Source of the DNA: Lysobacterales bacterium
GTDB lineage: Bacteria > Pseudomonadota > Gammaproteobacteria > Xanthomonadales > Rhodanobacteraceae
DNA length: 6,932 bases
Direction of reading: 5' to 3'
Assembly: GCA_013298265.1 (NCBI GenBank)
Contig: JAAFHE010000199.1
Span: forward strand, 1 to 6,932
A model generated the notes under the pieces. The model did not search any database and had not been told where the DNA came from. It worked only from the letters and a program-made list of their open reading frames with translations. This document shows, one piece after another, positions 6,265 to 6,932 of this stretch; position 1 is the stretch's first letter, and each line of letters begins with the position of its first letter. The position numbers were made by a program, and so were the translations under genes.

Positions 6265-6773
6265 CAGCGCGGCTCCGCCGTGGCACTGCGCGGTGTCACC
6301 AGTTCGGCCAGCGCGAAGAGCGCCATCAGCGTGCCGCCGAGCGTCAGCGGCAGGAACATCAGCCCCTGCGGCAGCACCGTGCCGGCCATGCGCACACCCC
6401 AGCCGTCGAACAGCAAGGTCACGCCGCCGATCGCAAGCACAGAACCCAGTGCCAGCACGACCAGCGACGAGAATGCTTCAAGTACGCGCCGCACTTTCGG
6501 CGGCGACATATGCACCAGCAGCGGAAAGCCGAAATGTGCGCGCTGATGCACCGCGGCGGCGGCACCCAGGCTCATCGCGGTATTGAGCAGCAGCAGCGCG
6601 AGCGGTTCGGTCCAGCCCGGCGAATCGTTCAGCAGGTAGCGCGCAATCACCTGCCAGGCCTGTACGGCGGCCAGACTGACGAGCGCGGTCCCTGCGACGA
6701 GCAGCGCCAGGCGTGCGCAGCGCTGCAGCACGCCGTCCGTCAATGACGAGTTCGCGGTTTCGCTGACTTGCAT
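6264..6773 (-). CDS. dctQ: TRAP transporter small permease subunit (DctQ family)
   Basis: A 169-residue protein with four hydrophobic segments (about 22-42, 57-75, 102-121 and 137-158), the usual DctQ layout. The diagnostic segment is QVIARYLLNDSPGWTEPLAL (41-60), corresponding to the conserved RY...W-T/E region of DctQ proteins. The frame is open to ATG 6809, but ATG 6773 has GGGAGG (6783-6778) 4 nt upstream and gives a normal N-terminus, so it is chosen. DctQ sits with DctM in the inner membrane and is needed for transport by the binding-protein-dependent complex. It follows the dctP end by 68 bp and overlaps the dctM start by 1 nt, giving the order dctP-dctQ-dctM. The sequence is diverged, as is normal for this subunit, but the context leaves little doubt. 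Confidence 0.92.
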   Translation of the reverse strand: MQVSETANSSLTDGVLQRCARLALLVAGTALVSLAAVQAWQVIARYLLNDSPGWTEPLALLLLNTAMSLGAAAAVHQRAHFGFPLLVHMSPPKVRRVLEAFSSLVVLALGSVLAIGGVTLLFDGWGVRMAGTVLPQGLMFLPLTLGGTLMALFALAELVTPRSATAEPR

Positions 6774-6777
6774 CGTT

Positions 6778-6783
6778 CCTCCC
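6778..6783 (-). promoter_or_regulatory. Ribosome binding site that fixes the dctQ start
   Basis: GGGAGG lies 4 nt before ATG 6773. The in-frame ATGs at 6809 and 6785 have no comparable signal, and the one at 6785 immediately precedes this site. Confidence 0.75.
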
Positions 6784-6785
6784 AT

Positions 6786-6799
6786 CGGTAGCGCTTGCA
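6786..6799. promoter_or_regulatory. Possible LacI-type half-conserved palindrome between dctP and dctQ
   Basis: CGGTAGCGCTTGCA is centred on AGCGCT with a central CpG and resembles LacI-family operators. From memory it matches 11 of 14 bases of the Xanthomonas xylan-regulator box TGGTAGCGCTAACA. It sits inside an apparent operon, just before the dctQ ribosome binding site, where an operator is less expected, so chance is a serious alternative. Confidence 0.2.
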
Positions 6800-6841
6800 G
6801 CGCGGTCACCGCTTGTTTTGTCGTAGGTACGCCGTCGTGGC

Positions 6842-6932
6842 TCAGGCCTTGCCCGAAAGCTCGCGTATGGCGCGGTAATACGTGTCCACGGCCGCGTCCT
6901 CGCGATAGCGCGCGACGACCGGAGCCGCGGCG
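6842..6932 (-). CDS. dctP: C-terminal end of a probable TRAP solute-binding protein (DctP family), truncated by the window edge
   Basis: Only the last 29 codons and the TGA stop (6844-6842) are in the window. The peptide reads AAAPVVARYREDAAVDTYY then RAIRELSGKA, an amphipathic helical tail of the kind that closes DctP-type binding proteins. The call rests mainly on position: a frame ending 68 bp before dctQ, on the same strand, in the standard TRAP order. The mature protein would be periplasmic and would set the substrate specificity of the transporter, so the missing upstream part is the informative one. The reading frame and stop are seen directly; the family is inferred. Confidence 0.65.
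   Translation of the reverse strand, partial: AAAPVVARYREDAAVDTYYRAIRELSGKA

Noticed and set aside
5687..6586. 299-codon plus-strand frame over dctM and dctQ
   Set aside because: It is antisense to two clear transporter genes, lacks recognisable motifs and crosses the dctQ/dctM junction.
1..6932. CRISPR arrays, tRNA or rRNA genes, transposase genes
   Set aside because: No regularly spaced repeats, no cloverleaf or rRNA-like segment and no transposase-like frame were seen on either strand.

Overview
The window comes from a high-GC proteobacterium. The gene set (KduI, KduD, a CE12-type acetylesterase, a LacI-family regulator and a TRAP transporter) and the codon use fit a gammaproteobacterium of the Xanthomonadaceae or a similar plant-polymer-degrading group. 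That placement is inference; no rRNA or other phylogenetic marker is present. Every convincing gene lies on the minus strand, so the locus reads from position 6932 down to 1. The long plus-strand open frames are antisense shadows of the kind GC-rich DNA produces.

In order of transcription: (1) the last 29 codons of a probable TRAP solute-binding protein (dctP, 6932-6842); (2) the small TRAP permease dctQ (6773-6264), whose stop overlaps the start of (3) the large permease dctM (6264-4984); (4) a LacI-family repressor (4939-3863) 44 bp downstream; (5) a short spacer holding what looks like a decayed second copy of the repressor's 3' end; (6) an unrecognised two-helix membrane protein with a cytosolic domain (3667-2792), in visibly lower-GC DNA; (7) a 181-bp intergenic region with a plausible promoter and a LacI-type operator; (8) kduI (2610-1762), kduD (1754-996) and a secreted SGNH acetylesterase that runs out of the window (993-1), spaced by 7 and 2 nt and so almost certainly one operon.

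Together these form a pectin / rhamnogalacturonan utilisation locus. The secreted esterase would remove acetyl groups from the polymer outside the cytoplasm. The TRAP system would import an acidic sugar product such as an (unsaturated) uronate or oligogalacturonide. KduI and KduD would convert 5-keto-4-deoxyuronate through 2,5-diketo-3-deoxygluconate to 2-keto-3-deoxygluconate. The LacI protein is the obvious candidate regulator, with a likely operator over the -35 box of the kduI promoter.

The less ordinary parts are the esterase, which continues into what looks like the start of a cupin domain just where the window ends; the orphan membrane protein, which interrupts the locus and may carry a TIR/nucleoside-deoxyribosyltransferase-like fold (weak inference); and the duplicated repressor tail beside it, which suggests the gene arrived by an insertion or recombination event.
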